Origin: Gyrodactylus bullatarudis
Taxonomy: Eukaryota; Platyhelminthes; Monogenea; Gyrodactylidea; Gyrodactylidae
Direction: 5' to 3'
NCBI GenBank assembly: GCA_012064415.1
Contig: SSNU01000087.1
Coordinates: 132,489 to 196,488, forward strand
Length of the DNA: 64,000 bases
The position numbers and the translations under genes were made by a program. Below the pieces are notes generated by a model. The model worked only from the letters and a program-made list of their open reading frames with translations, was not told where the DNA came from and did no database searches. How positions within the stretch are numbered: position 1 is the stretch's first letter; each line of letters opens with the position of its first letter. Below are positions 42,800 through 53,590 of this stretch, in pieces.

Positions 42800-43568
42800 T
42801 TTGGAAGTCAAGTGGATATTTAGTAATAAAGCTTATAATTCACCAGATCTCGTCAGACTATTACACCGGCTAGATATATATAATAAATTTGATTATCAAT
42901 AATATCCTCTGATTGGTTATATCACTCTAGGGCATATAAGGGGAGGGTTTAAGGTTGGTTTGTAGTATCCATGATCATTGTTTCCTTTTCACGTATCTGT
43001 CCATCGTTGGTTGCCCACTTAGACTTTTACGTTTTCTACCTCTTTTGCCAACTGCAGGTGTACCCTGCTTTGTACTGTGAGGACTGTTAATTATGGGCTG
43101 AGATTTAATTAGATTATCAACTACCGCTGATTCTGGATTTTTTCTTTTATTCTCAGTTGGAATTGTTACTGGGGCAGAAGATTGGAGATCATTTAGGGGA
43201 GGCGTAGATTCAACTACTTGCTCATTTTGTTCAATTATCACACCAACTTTGCTTGCATTGGGTTTCTGGGTGGAACTGAAAATTGGAATATTTTCAAGTA
43301 GCTTTGCAGCTCTATCAAGCTTACTTTTGTTTGTAAACCTGCTTTTTTCCGTCAGGCCTAACTTAGTGGCCAGGATTTTTTGCTTACACAGAATTGGGCT
43401 CAACTTTTTTATGAAATGGGCTACATCTTTGTTCAAGGCATCTGCTTTCATCTTTTGAGGATCACTAGGGTTTGCTTGAAATAGGATGCTGAAGTTGTTA
43501 ACATCAGCAGTGTGATTTGTATCTTTCAAGTGCTCCTGTACCGCAGAACCATGATTAATAGTCCTCAC
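42800..43568 (-). pseudogene. PLE lineage 2 nuclease end + PIP-like tail
   Basis: A 197-codon minus-strand frame (42975-43568). Residues 1-70 are the C-terminal half of the GIY-YIG domain (SAVQEHLKDTNHTADVNNFS, then a long helix). From about 65 the tail starts with ILATKLGLTEKSRF and includes IFSSTQKPNAS. It ends VGKRGRKRKSLSG then QPTMDRYVKRKQ. QPTMDRYV (186-193, 42990-43013) fits the PIP-box spacing Q-x-x-M-x-x-Y-V, four residues before the stop. The ATG is internal, and the RT and first half of the nuclease are missing. Confidence 0.75.
42821..42860 (-). ncRNA. Hammerhead-like motif (type C), N7 variant
   Basis: Minus strand: UAGU, CUGACGA, GAUCUGGU, GAAU (expected GAAA), a palindrome-like UAUAAGCUUUAUU, then ACUA. 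The change to CUGACGA falls at the one position of the CUGANGA box that is free to vary. The mutated GAAA box suggests loss of activity. Confidence 0.45.
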
Positions 43569-43890
43569 AGTACAAAGCAGGGTACACCTGCAGTTGGCAA
43601 AAGAGGCATTTGAAACTGAAAAAAATTAGTCTCTTTGACTCATTGAAATTTGTTCGGTACGGACCCCTCATTGTATTATATATCAAATTCGTATTTTTTC
43701 TTATCACCCTCACACAATTTATCTTTGATAATTTTGATGGATTAATTTAAAAATGTGTAGTGGGACAAGGGATATTTACAAATATGTGAAATAGATTTGT
43801 ATATTATAGATTTTTATTACTAAATATCAACTTGACTTCCAAATCCTCTAAATGAGTCTTTCATTTGAAACTGAAAATATCTTCGAAGAA

Positions 43891-44512
43891 GCTCGGCACT
43901 ATTTCCCAAACAAACTAAATTTTATGCTGTATATTTGTTTAGCACAAGGATAAAAAACAATAAGCTTGTAGATCATAAGTCTAGCTAGATTTCGATTTAA
44001 GAATATTAATCTCCCTTTGAAAGTTATCACAAATCAAAATATGGTTGGAGAATGTATGGAGTCCACCTCCAGCGCGAGGATTTAAAATATTCTATCACAA
44101 TATTTCGATCAACTGGGCGATTACTAGAGAAATAATAATTCTTCTGAACCAAAAAATAATAAACATATAATAATTCTTCAAGTAGTGAATAAGGTCACTA
44201 TAATTTCAGACAGCCTCAGTGAGAAACTCAGATAATATTTTAATATCAATGCTATTTTTTTAGATTCAATACTAATAGAATATCTAGCATAAATTGATAC
44301 TTAGTTTTGATTGAACAGAATCAATATTCCATATACTATTCAAGATAGAATTATATAAAAGATATATTTGATCAGGATGGATTACAGATGTATCAAAAAG
44401 CTAAGTCTCTATCATAAAAGCCCTCTTTTACTAATTTTACCATTTTAATGCGAAATACAGAATATTTTTTTCGACATAAGTTGCCTGATTTCCTCGAAAA
44501 TATTCTGAGGTT
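43891..44512. other. No feature recognised
   Basis: A+T-rich with no gene or repeat end that I can support. Confidence 0.4.
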
Positions 44513-45800
44513 GCTGACTGAAAGTCATGCTAGGATTAAGAACGATCGAAATTTATTTGGTGAATTAAGCTCTATTTTCGTCGGTTCTCTTCAGACCAAA
44601 CACCGACTTGTTATATTTAGATATATGAAAATTTAGAGAACATTATAAAAAAAGTCCAATAGCATTCATTCAGCCATTCGCGACCAATGAGAGGAGAGTA
44701 ATGTCTAAGCTCTCGTGACTGTGAAGAATTCATCTAATGTCCGAGTGCCGGGTGGTGCATTTTTCCTCTGTTTCCCTCTTCTTTTTTGTTGCTTGGGAGA
44801 AACCGACAAATTCCTTTTCCGTGATGTGGAGGGGGCTTGCAATTCAAGTTGGGAGTAAGATCTCTTACGTTCATCATTGTTCTCCGGGATTGTGTGGTTG
44901 TCAAGGTGATTGGAACTGTTAGAGATTGCTTCGATGGGGGTTTCACAACTAGAAGGAGAGTCATCATCAACTAATGTTGAGGTTTATGTTATGTTCAATC
45001 TAGTTTCTGGGCCATCGTTTTCCGATTCTCTTATGGGGTATTTTTGGGTTGAAGTGAAAATTTGTTCGTTTTCGGCAGGTGAATTATCAACTGATGTTGA
45101 GATTAGAATTGTATTGACCGAACTCGAGTCCAAGTTTCTTTCTTGGTTGGGAGGGTTGGCATTGTCTTTCTCGGTCATCTTTGAGACTTTCTTTATCATC
45201 TTGGACGGCTTGTGGAACTCAACGCCGGTGAAGCCGAACTTCCTACCCAGTATTTTCTGTGCTCAGAGAGAAAGTAGCTCTTCATTCACTAATTTTGCCT
45301 CTGCGATTTCTAAAATCTTTTGTGTGCGGAATTTGTTTAGCTTTGGGTCCGCGGTGTATCCTATCTTGAAGTTTACAATTCCTGAAGAGTAATTAGTTTG
45401 CCGGATATGTTCTTGGATGGATGAGCCGTCGTTACTAGGGTTGAGATGCTCTTTGATCCTTGCTGAAATCGGTCTTATTGTCATGCCAATATTGGATTGT
45501 CCGCAGGAACATTTGAACTCATAAACCACACCTTTTCTGTTGAGCCATCTGACCGGATCCTTGTTGCGGTCATTGAGCAATTTGATTCGGCAGCAGACGT
45601 ACTTTGTATCCTGGGAAGGTTTCTGTCGTTAGCTTGGAGAGTTTATTCTTCAGGATAGAGTTGGGAACATCCCCTTTGAACGGCAGTTGTAGCAGCAGGT
45701 GTTTGGGGTTAGTTTCCTCTGCTATTTTGTCGTTCTCTTTGATCCGGGCATGTTCTTTTGGGTAACCACATGATTCAAAATTTTTGAAGACCGATTTTTG
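44513..45800 (-). pseudogene. PLE lineage 2 thumb, GIY-YIG and PIP-like tail
   Basis: The most complete lineage-2 C-terminus. From 45800: thumb (FKNFESCGYPKEHARIKEND, LLLQLPFKGDVPNSILKNKL), a frameshift near 45.58 kb, then one continuous phase from 45580 to 44705. It carries GIY-YIG (VYEFKCSCGQSNIGMTIRP, 45263-45580), a linker (KFGFTGVEF, IFTSTQKYP) and a basic tail (ERKRSYSQLELQAPSTSRKR, KQQKRRGKQRK) ending GTRTLDEFFTVTRA at a TAG (44705-44707). Two in-frame stops (near 45265 and at 44984-44986) interrupt it. TRTLDEFF (44723-44746) is PIP-like. Open frames in other phases (44734-44970, 44910-45392) are shadows. Confidence 0.8.
44556..44600 (-). ncRNA. Hammerhead ribozyme candidate (type C)
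   Basis: Same layout as 11876-11920: UUUGGU/ACCAAA stem I, CUGAAGA, GAACCGAC, GAAA, an imperfect palindrome AAUAGAGCUUAAUU and C17. The upstream GUCGGU able to pair with ACCGAC is also present. Confidence 0.55.
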
Positions 45801-45884
45801 TTGTTCTTCCTGAAACTATACGGTAAATTTTCAGGAATTCACTTCTCACTAGACCTCTTTTTGTATCACAAAATAAATTTCGTT

Positions 45885-45940
45885 CGTTCTTAATCCTAGC
45901 ATGACTTTCAGCCAGCAACCACAGCTTATTTTGTTAGATT
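45885..45940 (-). repeat. Inverted copy of PLE-2 3' border
   Basis: CGTTCTTAATCCTAGCATGA then CTTTCAGCCAGCAACC is the reverse complement of 44514-44552. The PLE copy is therefore bracketed by inverted short repeats derived from its own 3' border. The 11.83-kb copy has the same border once. Confidence 0.75.
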
Positions 45941-46911
45941 GTCATTCATTACGAAAATCGTTGATCGTAAAATCCATTTAAAATGCATAATTTGTGTTAA
46001 ATTATAACCTGAAAAAAATTTTAAAATTTACTAAAATGTAATTTACAATTTAAAATTTTGTTTGGGTTTAACTTTTTCTATCATTTTTTGAAAAAAATAT
46101 AAAGATTTTATTAAATGTACAATACCCAAGTTATTAATGAAGATCTAATCAAACCTACCGATTGCTTTCTAATCTTGATAATCTATGATTTCTCCTCTTG
46201 ATTCGATAATCTTCTGTAGGAATTGACTCTATAAATTTATTGAAACCAGTTTTGACTTCAAGAAAATTAGCTAAACTTTGAACTTTCTCGTTTATGTCAT
46301 ATGACGAATTCTCTCCAGAAATCATCTGCCTTTTTATTAAATACTAAAAGTTTCCTCGAGATAAATTTTAAATTACCTACCAATATTATTTTGAGATACC
46401 AAAAATACTCTCAATTACTTTGATGTCTGAAATCTTGACGAGAAAATCAAAAACTTTTATTCTGTATATAAACAGTCTCTTATATATACATAACCACGAA
46501 GCGGAGCGTGATCAATTAGAAAAGATAGATTTTCTCTTTTATATCCCTCATAATTGCGAAAGTTTTGAGTGAAAAGGCTCAACAAAGCTCTGTCATTAAT
46601 GTTTCCTGAAGCTGGTTTGTGAATGATGCTTGTTGATTCGAATAGATAATGTCATCAGGGAAGCTCATTCAATATACGATCGGCTTGTCTACGTTTTCTA
46701 AAGCGAAATCTAGTCTGGATCTTTTCTGAATTTCTGTTTTAATACATACTCCTGTGAGTTCAGCTATCTGTCCTATGGTCAAATTTAATCGAAAAAGATT
46801 CTGAATCACTCGTTTTTATCTCCATCTACTCTATTTATATTAATGGATAAGATAAAAATGATTTTCACACATTATGGAAACACATTACATATTTTGGAAA
46901 TATGTAAGGAA
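45941..46911. other. No gene supported
   Basis: The stretch TATATACATAACCACGAAGC then GGAGCGTGATCA near 46.49 kb can form a small hairpin (CACG...CGTG) and resembles ends of some insect repeats. No coding region is convincing. Confidence 0.35.
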
Positions 46912-46990
46912 GAGATATATTTAAAACCATATATGTATTTCTTAAAGCATCATCAGTGGCATTGCTTTAAAAATGATAAAAGTTAAAGTT
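46912..46990 (-). mobile_element. PLE lineage 1 3'-end fragment
   Basis: A short minus-strand piece of the lineage-1 terminal region containing a hammerhead-like motif and the start of the 3' UTR. Confidence 0.65.
46926..46960 (-). ncRNA. Hammerhead-like motif (type B)
   Basis: Minus strand: GCCA, CUGAUGA, UGCUUUAA, GAAA, UACAUAU, A17, UGGU. Stem I retains pairing through a G-U wobble. Stem II is poor. Confidence 0.4.
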
Positions 46991-47493
46991 TTCTTGATAG
47001 TTATTTAAAACACTTTTTTAACTTTTTAAATATTTTTATATATATCAATATCTTATTTAATGAGATATTTTCAAACTTTTTGGTGCCATTATCAACTTTA
47101 TTCAATTTACTTTTTTGAGTTGAAGAGAATTGATAACTTCGAGATGAAGAGAAAAAAACGAAATTGAAACTTCTAAATCATTTATAGTAACATTTAAAAA
47201 TAATTCGATATTAATAAAAACCAACATCGGATACTTCATTCAAAATAATTATAGACTTTTCTTACTGATACATCTGTATGGAAGATTAATTAGCCTATTT
47301 TTTCAAGAAAAAATCCAAACCTCCATTTCATAATTTAATAATATATATGTTACAGTTAAAGCCATGAATTAGGGAATCATAGAATTAACTAGCTAAAAAC
47401 ATGAACCAGTTAAAATTCAGGTAAAATCATTAATTTCTCTTTCATTCTTCCTGAAATCTACCTGAAATTATAAATCAGAGCATATACTATACA
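46991..47493. other. No feature recognised
   Basis: A+T-rich, no gene or repeat seen. Confidence 0.4.
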
Positions 47494-48400
47494 TATAGAG
47501 TGGTCGACATAAAAAAGTATACAGTTATAAAATATCTTCTAAATTTTTAGAAAACGGCATTATCAAGATGTAATATACATCATTCGATAGGGCAGAAAAT
47601 TCTACACATGAATCTGCTTACACATGTGTATTTACTCTCAGCGTTATTCATTCAAACTAAATTTACTATCAATCATTAAAAATAACAACGACAAATTAAA
47701 GTATACACTTTTATTTAGTGAAATTTCCCTCAGATAATATAACATTGAGGCATCTATTTTGCATAGAGTTATACAGGCTATCTATGGTTTCTTTCGAGAT
47801 TAAACTCCACTCCTCTAAAATTTTAGATATCAAATTCTACCTATTTGAAAATGTTCTTTCATTTTCATAAACTTTTTTGATAAAATCCCCCGAAGATTTT
47901 CGATAGGATTTAAATCTGGGCTTCTTGCAGGCCATGACAATATCTTTATCTCATTTTCCGAAAATCACTTTCTAGTTGATTCAGAACGATCGCATGGAGC
48001 ATTATCCTGTTGGAAAATCAGATCTTCAGCAATGATTTCCTGTTTAAACGCAAGCAAGTGGTCTTCAAGTAAGTTTTGGTAGGAAATTGAATTGAGTTTT
48101 TCATCTATTATAACTAAGCTAGATATTCCTTTGCTTGTTATACATCCCCAAATCATGACACTACCACCACCAAATCCTCGTTTGATCTTTGTTGGTTTGG
48201 GTTGTTTTTTTATCTAACCAGCAAGATGATAGACCATCAGGACCATATAAGTTAATTTTTTTCTCGTCAGAAAATTATTTTAGTCCAATCCTGATTTTTG
48301 ACAATTTTTTCGTAAGCCCATTGCTTTCTTGATTCTTTTTCATTTGAATTGAGATGGGAACCATCTTAGGCTGAAACGATTTCTGAAACTAGGTTCTCAT
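47494..48400 (-). pseudogene. Tc1/mariner-like transposase relic
   Basis: The terminal sequence TAGAGTGGTCGACATAAAA near 47495 resembles the ends of the Tc1 element at 61.2-63.5 kb. On the minus strand the DDE domain reads FSDEKKINLYGPDGL (first Asp), VMIWGCITSKGISS, IFQQDNAPCDRS (second Asp) and LSWPARSPDLNPIENL (third Asp region), with frameshifts between blocks. A 63-codon open piece lies at 47965-48156. The transposase would cut and paste the element at TA sites. The N-terminal DNA-binding part and the other terminus are missing. It stops close to a possible Helitron start at 48.41 kb. Confidence 0.8.
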
Positions 48401-48404
48401 TAGT

Positions 48405-48740
48405 TTGTTATCTATATATATAAAAATGTAAGTGTGATTTTGTGCATTTATAGACGTCGAAACTACTCGACCGATTTTTATGAAATTTGGACATCTCATG
48501 TAAAATTTTCTCTCCTGTGTCATAGTCAGTGCCAATTTTTGATTTGATCAAGATCTTCGTCAGGAAAAACCGAGTTTTGAAAGGTGATTGGTCAAAAAAA
48601 CAAATTGCACGTTTGTATGTAGCTTTTACATCCCAATAGTCATTGCAATGATTATTGCTCTCCTGGACGGTCGAACTATTTCGAGACTCTCTCATATCAA
48701 GTAAATACGCTTTCTAACCTTTTTTTATTCAGGCTGATTT
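48405..48740 (+). mobile_element. Possible Helitron-like fragment
   Basis: TCTATATATATAAAAATG followed within about 60 bp by CGAAACTACTCGACCGATTT and TTATGAAATTTGG resembles the 5' region of Helitron-like elements widespread in insect genomes. No Rep/helicase is present. The 95-codon minus-strand frame across it is probably fortuitous. The identity is from memory of the motif and uncertain. Confidence 0.35.
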
Positions 48741-48766
48741 GGGGATTTTTTCTCTGTATAAATAAT

Positions 48767-49560
48767 TCACGTAAATTTTCAAATTCGTCCGAAAATCCAT
48801 TAAAAATCATATTATAATTGAAGAAAAAGATATATAAACACCAAATACGTATTACTTAAAGGATCATTAGTGGTATCACTTTAAAAATGATAAGAGTTAA
48901 ATAATTGAATGAAAATAATAATTTACAAATATGAAAGAAATAGTAAAAGTTTTAGAAATAATAATAAATACAAGCTGAAAAAAACACCAAAACTCTCCAA
49001 TAATAAGCAACAATGGAGAGAAAAGTGAAAAAGCTCACATCGCGCACGGTAGTTGAAGATTATATGAATAGTTTTTTTGAACACATAGATTAGGTTTGTA
49101 TTGATTGATAAAGAATTTCTCCTTTACCCACACATCTATGCTGTCATCTCCAGGGTTTTTATATAAAACGGTAAATTTGAAATTGAAGCATTGTGGTTTT
49201 CTTGTTTAAGATGTCTAGTAACCGCGGTATCCTTATGTAAATGATCATTCGATCTTGTAGACTATTTCCTAATAGTTCTTCCTATGTAAGAAGCGCCACA
49301 ATCACATTGTAATTTATAAACTAATAGCGTTTTCTCTTCAGGCTTGAGTAAATCCTTATGAATCAAACTGAAAAATCTCTGTGTTTTAAATACAATTTTC
49401 AATTGTATATTAGCATAATGTTGATCGATGAGATTATTAAGTCTTTTTCTTATATCATTACTGAAACCATCTCCTTTGAAGTTAAACTTCATGAAAATAG
49501 TAATTTTATCCACCTCCTCTGTTTCAACTTCCTCATCTATAACCATAGGTTGATTGAGTT
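48767..49560 (-). pseudogene. PLE lineage 1 thumb + decayed GIY-YIG
   Basis: A 94-codon minus-strand frame (49262-49546) carries the thumb (KITIFMKFNFKGDGFSNDIR, IQLKIVFKTQRFFSLIHK) and the nuclease start (YKLQCDCGASYIGRTIRK), then a stop. The rest of the nuclease (DHLHKDTAVTRHLKQE, VWVKEKFLINQ) continues across frameshifts to about 49040. The 3' region ends in the TTCACGTAAATTTTCAAATT block. The hammerhead-like motif at 48840-48874 has CUAAUGA in place of CUGAUGA. Confidence 0.8.
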
Positions 49561-51316
49561 TTTCTCAGTTTCTTCTCAAGATTACCTCAATTTGGTTCTG
49601 TAATATAGAATCTGTATCCTCTTCTATCTAACAAGTAAAATTTCTAACAACTAATTTTTATAAAGCCTGAATGGATCTTCCCAGTTCTTTTGCTTTCAAT
49701 AAAAAATCTAGATTTTTAGTACTCAATCTCATGGTTATTACATTGCTTCATCTCATTTTTATTATAATCTTTGCTGGCACATCTGATAAATGTTGCATTT
49801 TATTGCCAGGATGCAACTTTTCAAAAAAATTTTTTCTTATACTTTTTGTGTCCTCTCATTTAAGACTATCCTGAGCGACGGTGATGATATGAAATTCAAC
49901 GGTATTTTCTTTATATATCTGTTTAAGATTCAAGCCCGCTGATTCCATAGTCTCAGAAATCGGAATGATGATATCGGTTAAAATTTTTTCTACTAAATTA
50001 AAAACATTTTTTCACCAATCTAAAATTTTGATAAAATAAAAATTAATCAATTCTATTTCATTTTTTTGTAAAACTCTTTCGAATTTGGGCTATTAACTTT
50101 TGCTCTAAATTAAGTCATTTATGAGTTATTTAATTTTTAACACTCGATTCATTTTATTTTATTTTGTATCAATTAATTGAGCTCAGCTTTCATCATTAAA
50201 ATTGAAAGACTTTCGTTCCAAGCCTTTCTTTGTTTATCTGAAATCTTTCGACAAACATTGTTTATTGAACAATCCTCTCTAATCCTTATAATTAATCATG
50301 ACAGAGAATTGATAGTACTAAGCCTTTTCCACACGAAATAAATTAAACTTTTTGTCTGATGAACAATACTCCTGACAATTTTAATGTATCAATATTGTTT
50401 AGTTTACAATTTATATTGACCGGGTGTTGCTTTTTTAGGTTATGATGTTAGCTATAAACATGTTTACATTATCGGCTATCGGAAGTTAAAAAAGCTCAGT
50501 AATTCCTATACTCATTTATAATGCTTAATAAAACCTTGATATACAGGTTATGTGTGACGTATTTAGGTTTGCAAAGATTGGTCACTCAATATATTTTTCA
50601 ACAATAAAAATATTTTAAACACCAGTTTGGCTCCCACCTATAGTGCATTTATTAATTACAAACCACTAAATATTTTTCCAAAGATTTCTTAGCGAAGAAT
50701 TTGAATATTACTCAATGAGAAATGAAATAATAGGGCTAAATATTTGGTTCAGATGAAGATTTTCCCCCAATCTTAAGAAATAATTTTAAAATTTTCATCC
50801 AAAGATCTTTTTGAATTACTGAATGAAAAGGTTCTGAAATATTCGAAAATAGGAAATCTATAGTTAGGAAAATATATTTGGAAGATTTAAAATTAAAATA
50901 ATCAAAATTTTCAGACAACGTACGTCATGGTGAAACTCACCATCAAGATCCACTTATTGATAATATTACCATTAGAACTCTCTCAAGGTAGAAGTAAAAA
51001 ATTGAAAAATTAATTTGGACTTTATTGATAAACAGACCTTGAAAATTTCATAAGTGTTGAAATTATTAAAGTTAGATAAAAATGTAAAAATTAATTTGAA
51101 TCGTAGGTGAACTAAAATTTCGAAATATTGCACAGCGGAACGTGTAGAGGCATTCTTGTGTTTGATAAGACATCATTCTTCTATAGTGCTGAGGATTAAG
51201 GATGTTGAAGTGAACCAGAAATGAGATTAAAAATAAATGACAAACAAATCAGAAATAAATATTCTTTGATTGATAATCCCTATTTTTAAAATTAATTTAA
51301 AAGCCAAATTCAATTC
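49561..51316. other. No gene supported (1.75 kb)
   Basis: A+T-rich. Frames at 49671-49874 and 50736-50918 show no domain signal. The first 60 bases may still be decayed PLE. Confidence 0.4.
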
Positions 51317-52289
51317 AAGCATTATTTTAGAAAGATCAATCCTTCTCTGTAGTGGCCGTGAAAGGCTGATTCAATCAGAATTAAAACTCTTGGATGACAA
51401 TCTGGTTTGTTTTGATTCTGTGATTCCCAAAAACACGGTTTTAAATGCAACATATAAAAAAATAAGACTTAGTGATCGAATTAATATGTGAGCCACTTTT
51501 CATATTTATGATTCACAATTTATTTTACATAATATAATTTTCATATTAAGACCATTCAATTTATAGATAAAATCTCTATTGAATGATTGACCTAGATGAA
51601 ATTGATAAAAATTATAACTTTTCTAGTAAAGGTAAATATATTATCTTTCATCGAAATTGAAAATGAAAAAATATGTGAGGCACTTTTCATTGGCACAAAA
51701 ATTCTCATTCTCCTCAAAGAGTTCGAAAATTGAATACTCTAGATCATTTTCCTAAAGTTCTCACCAATTATTTTAATTTTCACACTTGAGTTCATAAATA
51801 TTCTGAAGCTGTTTCTATTATTTATATAACTAAAAATTTCCTATTTATTCGTTTTTTAATGTTTAAGCGGCATCAATCGACATTTCCTGATGATATCTCA
51901 GTTCAATTTTCTATCAACAATAACTAACTGCAATGCTTCTGAGAAAAATATCTCTGCTTATACCATAAATGAAGTTACATCATTTTCGGGGTTCAGTTTT
52001 TTTCTTAGGATCCTTCCCATCTGAGCACCAATGGCAGCTTCATCAGGTTTATCCATGGCAAATTGTTGCTTGTCAGAAAATATGATTTCATCCCGAAAGT
52101 CTCTTTGACATAATTTTTCCTTGATCCATTTAGATTGAAAATTCATTCAATTCAAATAAAGATTTGTCTGACTTTAAAGAAACCGTGTTCAGAGAGCAAA
52201 CCAAGACATTCAACGTACACAAACCGGTTGGCACTAACGAATAAAGTCATGGTCTCATTCATATCCATGAAACCAAAATTTATTCATTG
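51317..52289 (+). repeat. 973-bp inverted repeat, left arm
   Basis: It matches 60029-61001 in inverted orientation (coordinate sum 112,318 throughout) with few differences. Two short frames recur in both arms: one ending NTVLNATYKKIRLSDRINM (51270-51491), and on the other strand 51958-52146 with RDEIIFSDKQQFAMDKPDE. The latter faintly recalls the FSDE block of Tc1/mariner transposases, but no other transposase motif is seen. I cannot name the repeat. Confidence 0.9.
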
Positions 52290-53286
52290 TACAGTGTTAG
52301 AGAATTTTAGATATTTTTTAACAACTTTAGGATTATACTCAAATTTTCACTCAAATCCTGTTCGGCATGATTGATGTTCACATTGTTTTTAAAAAAACAG
52401 TCCTGTTCAGTCTCTTACTACGTTCCTTTGGTAATTTTTTTGTATTTTTGATTTCATAATATGTGAAAGAACATTAGAATATTCGAAGAATGGCTCTTTA
52501 TTTTCCAGACTTAATATTTAAGTAATTTGAACGTTTTGAGCTCTTCGTTTTTGACGAGATAAGCTGGACGAAAAATCCTTATAAAATAAAACAAAAAATA
52601 CGAATAAATATTTTATAAAATTCTAGTTTTACATGCTATTTCAGTTTTTTCAGTGAAAATTACACGATATATAGAAGATTAAAAGCGTCTCACATTTTTT
52701 TTCGTTCTAAATTTCAATGAAAGATAATTGATTTCCTCTCGGTATCATTCGATAGAGTTTTTTTCTACGAATCAAATGGTTCTAATATGAAAATTATAAT
52801 GTGTAAAATATGTTGTGCATCATAAATATAAGGCACATTTTAATTCGACTTCTATATACTGGTGCGAGACCAGTTTTCTTTCCCACTTTTCTCTATTTTT
52901 CCTTTACGCCTTGGTTTAATACCTAAATAAAATTGAAACCCAAGTGAATTTTGACATTTCTGTTTAATATTCAATTCACCAACTGGAAAAATATTTCGAA
53001 TTAATTGGCGCTCTATAATTAGACTTGACGTAAAGTAAGACTTCTTATTTGAAAGATCATTTACATTTTCATTTATTAAAAATATATTAAATGGCAGATT
53101 CTCATTATTAAAAACAAATATAGACAAACTCCCGCTTAGTAAGATTGAAAACTTCAATCATTTAATATACATTTTTTATTGTGGCCAACAAAATGAATAT
53201 TTTGACTTTAAAATCTTGTTTTTTAGCTATATTATATGTTAAAAAGTTAAGAAACGCAAATATCAAAAATTTACCTATTTGTCATC
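52290..53286. other. Partial diverged copy of the 973-bp repeat; otherwise empty
   Basis: 52680-52850 (ATTTCAATGAAAGATAAT, TAATATGAAAATTATAATGT, GCATCATAAATATAAGGCAC) is a diverged copy of 60640-60835. A 101-codon minus-strand frame (52852-53157) follows, without a recognised motif. Confidence 0.4.
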
Positions 53287-53590
53287 ATTTTATTATATGT
53301 GCTTAGTTGATATATCCCAAGGTTCGTCTTAATAGTTAATGAATTAGTCCATGCCCAGAATCTTACACCTTGGGATTCAATCCTCAATCCAATCCTCCAG
53401 CTTCCCATGAATCTCCGTTTACTTCTATATACTCTTGTGTGCTCCCGAAGATATATAGTACAGAATTCACAATTACCGATGGAATCCATTTGTAATCTGT
53501 TCATTTGGGCTAGTTCATTGCCAAATAAAACCTGCGAATATAATAATATCTTGAACAAAATATTTGTAGACTTTCCATTAGACTTTGATT
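53287..53590. mobile_element. M1 MITE, diverged copy
   Basis: Arms GTGCTTAGTTGATATATCCC (53298 onward) and GCCAAATAAAACCTG...AAAATATTTGTAG (53520-53570) correspond to the M1 arms. GAATTAGTCCATG...CTTACA matches the interior next to the left arm. Much older than the 2.9- and 14.0-kb copies. Confidence 0.6.

Larger units (their letters stand above)
42588..43890. repeat. Inverted-repeat rearrangement around PLE-2
   Basis: 42588-42784 recurs inverted at 43610-43805 with few changes (GAGGGGTCCGTACCGAACAA, ATAAATTGTGTGAGGGTGAT). Beyond it, 42772-42832 recurs inverted at 43812-43875. At the inner right edge, 43567-43605 is an inverted copy of 43041-43081, a piece of the PLE frame itself. The PLE tail is thus embedded in partial mirror copies of its own flank and body. 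Confidence 0.85.

Noticed and set aside
44734..45392. Open frames of 78 and 160 codons overlapping the lineage-2 PLE
   Set aside because: They lie in other phases or on the other strand of a well-supported PLE frame. The 78-codon frame overlaps the real basic tail in the wrong phase.
51958..52146. RDEIIFSDKQQFAMDKPDE as a Tc1/mariner transposase
   Set aside because: Only one weak block; no HTH, DNAPCH or SPDLN motif anywhere in the 973-bp repeat. Left as an unnamed repeat.
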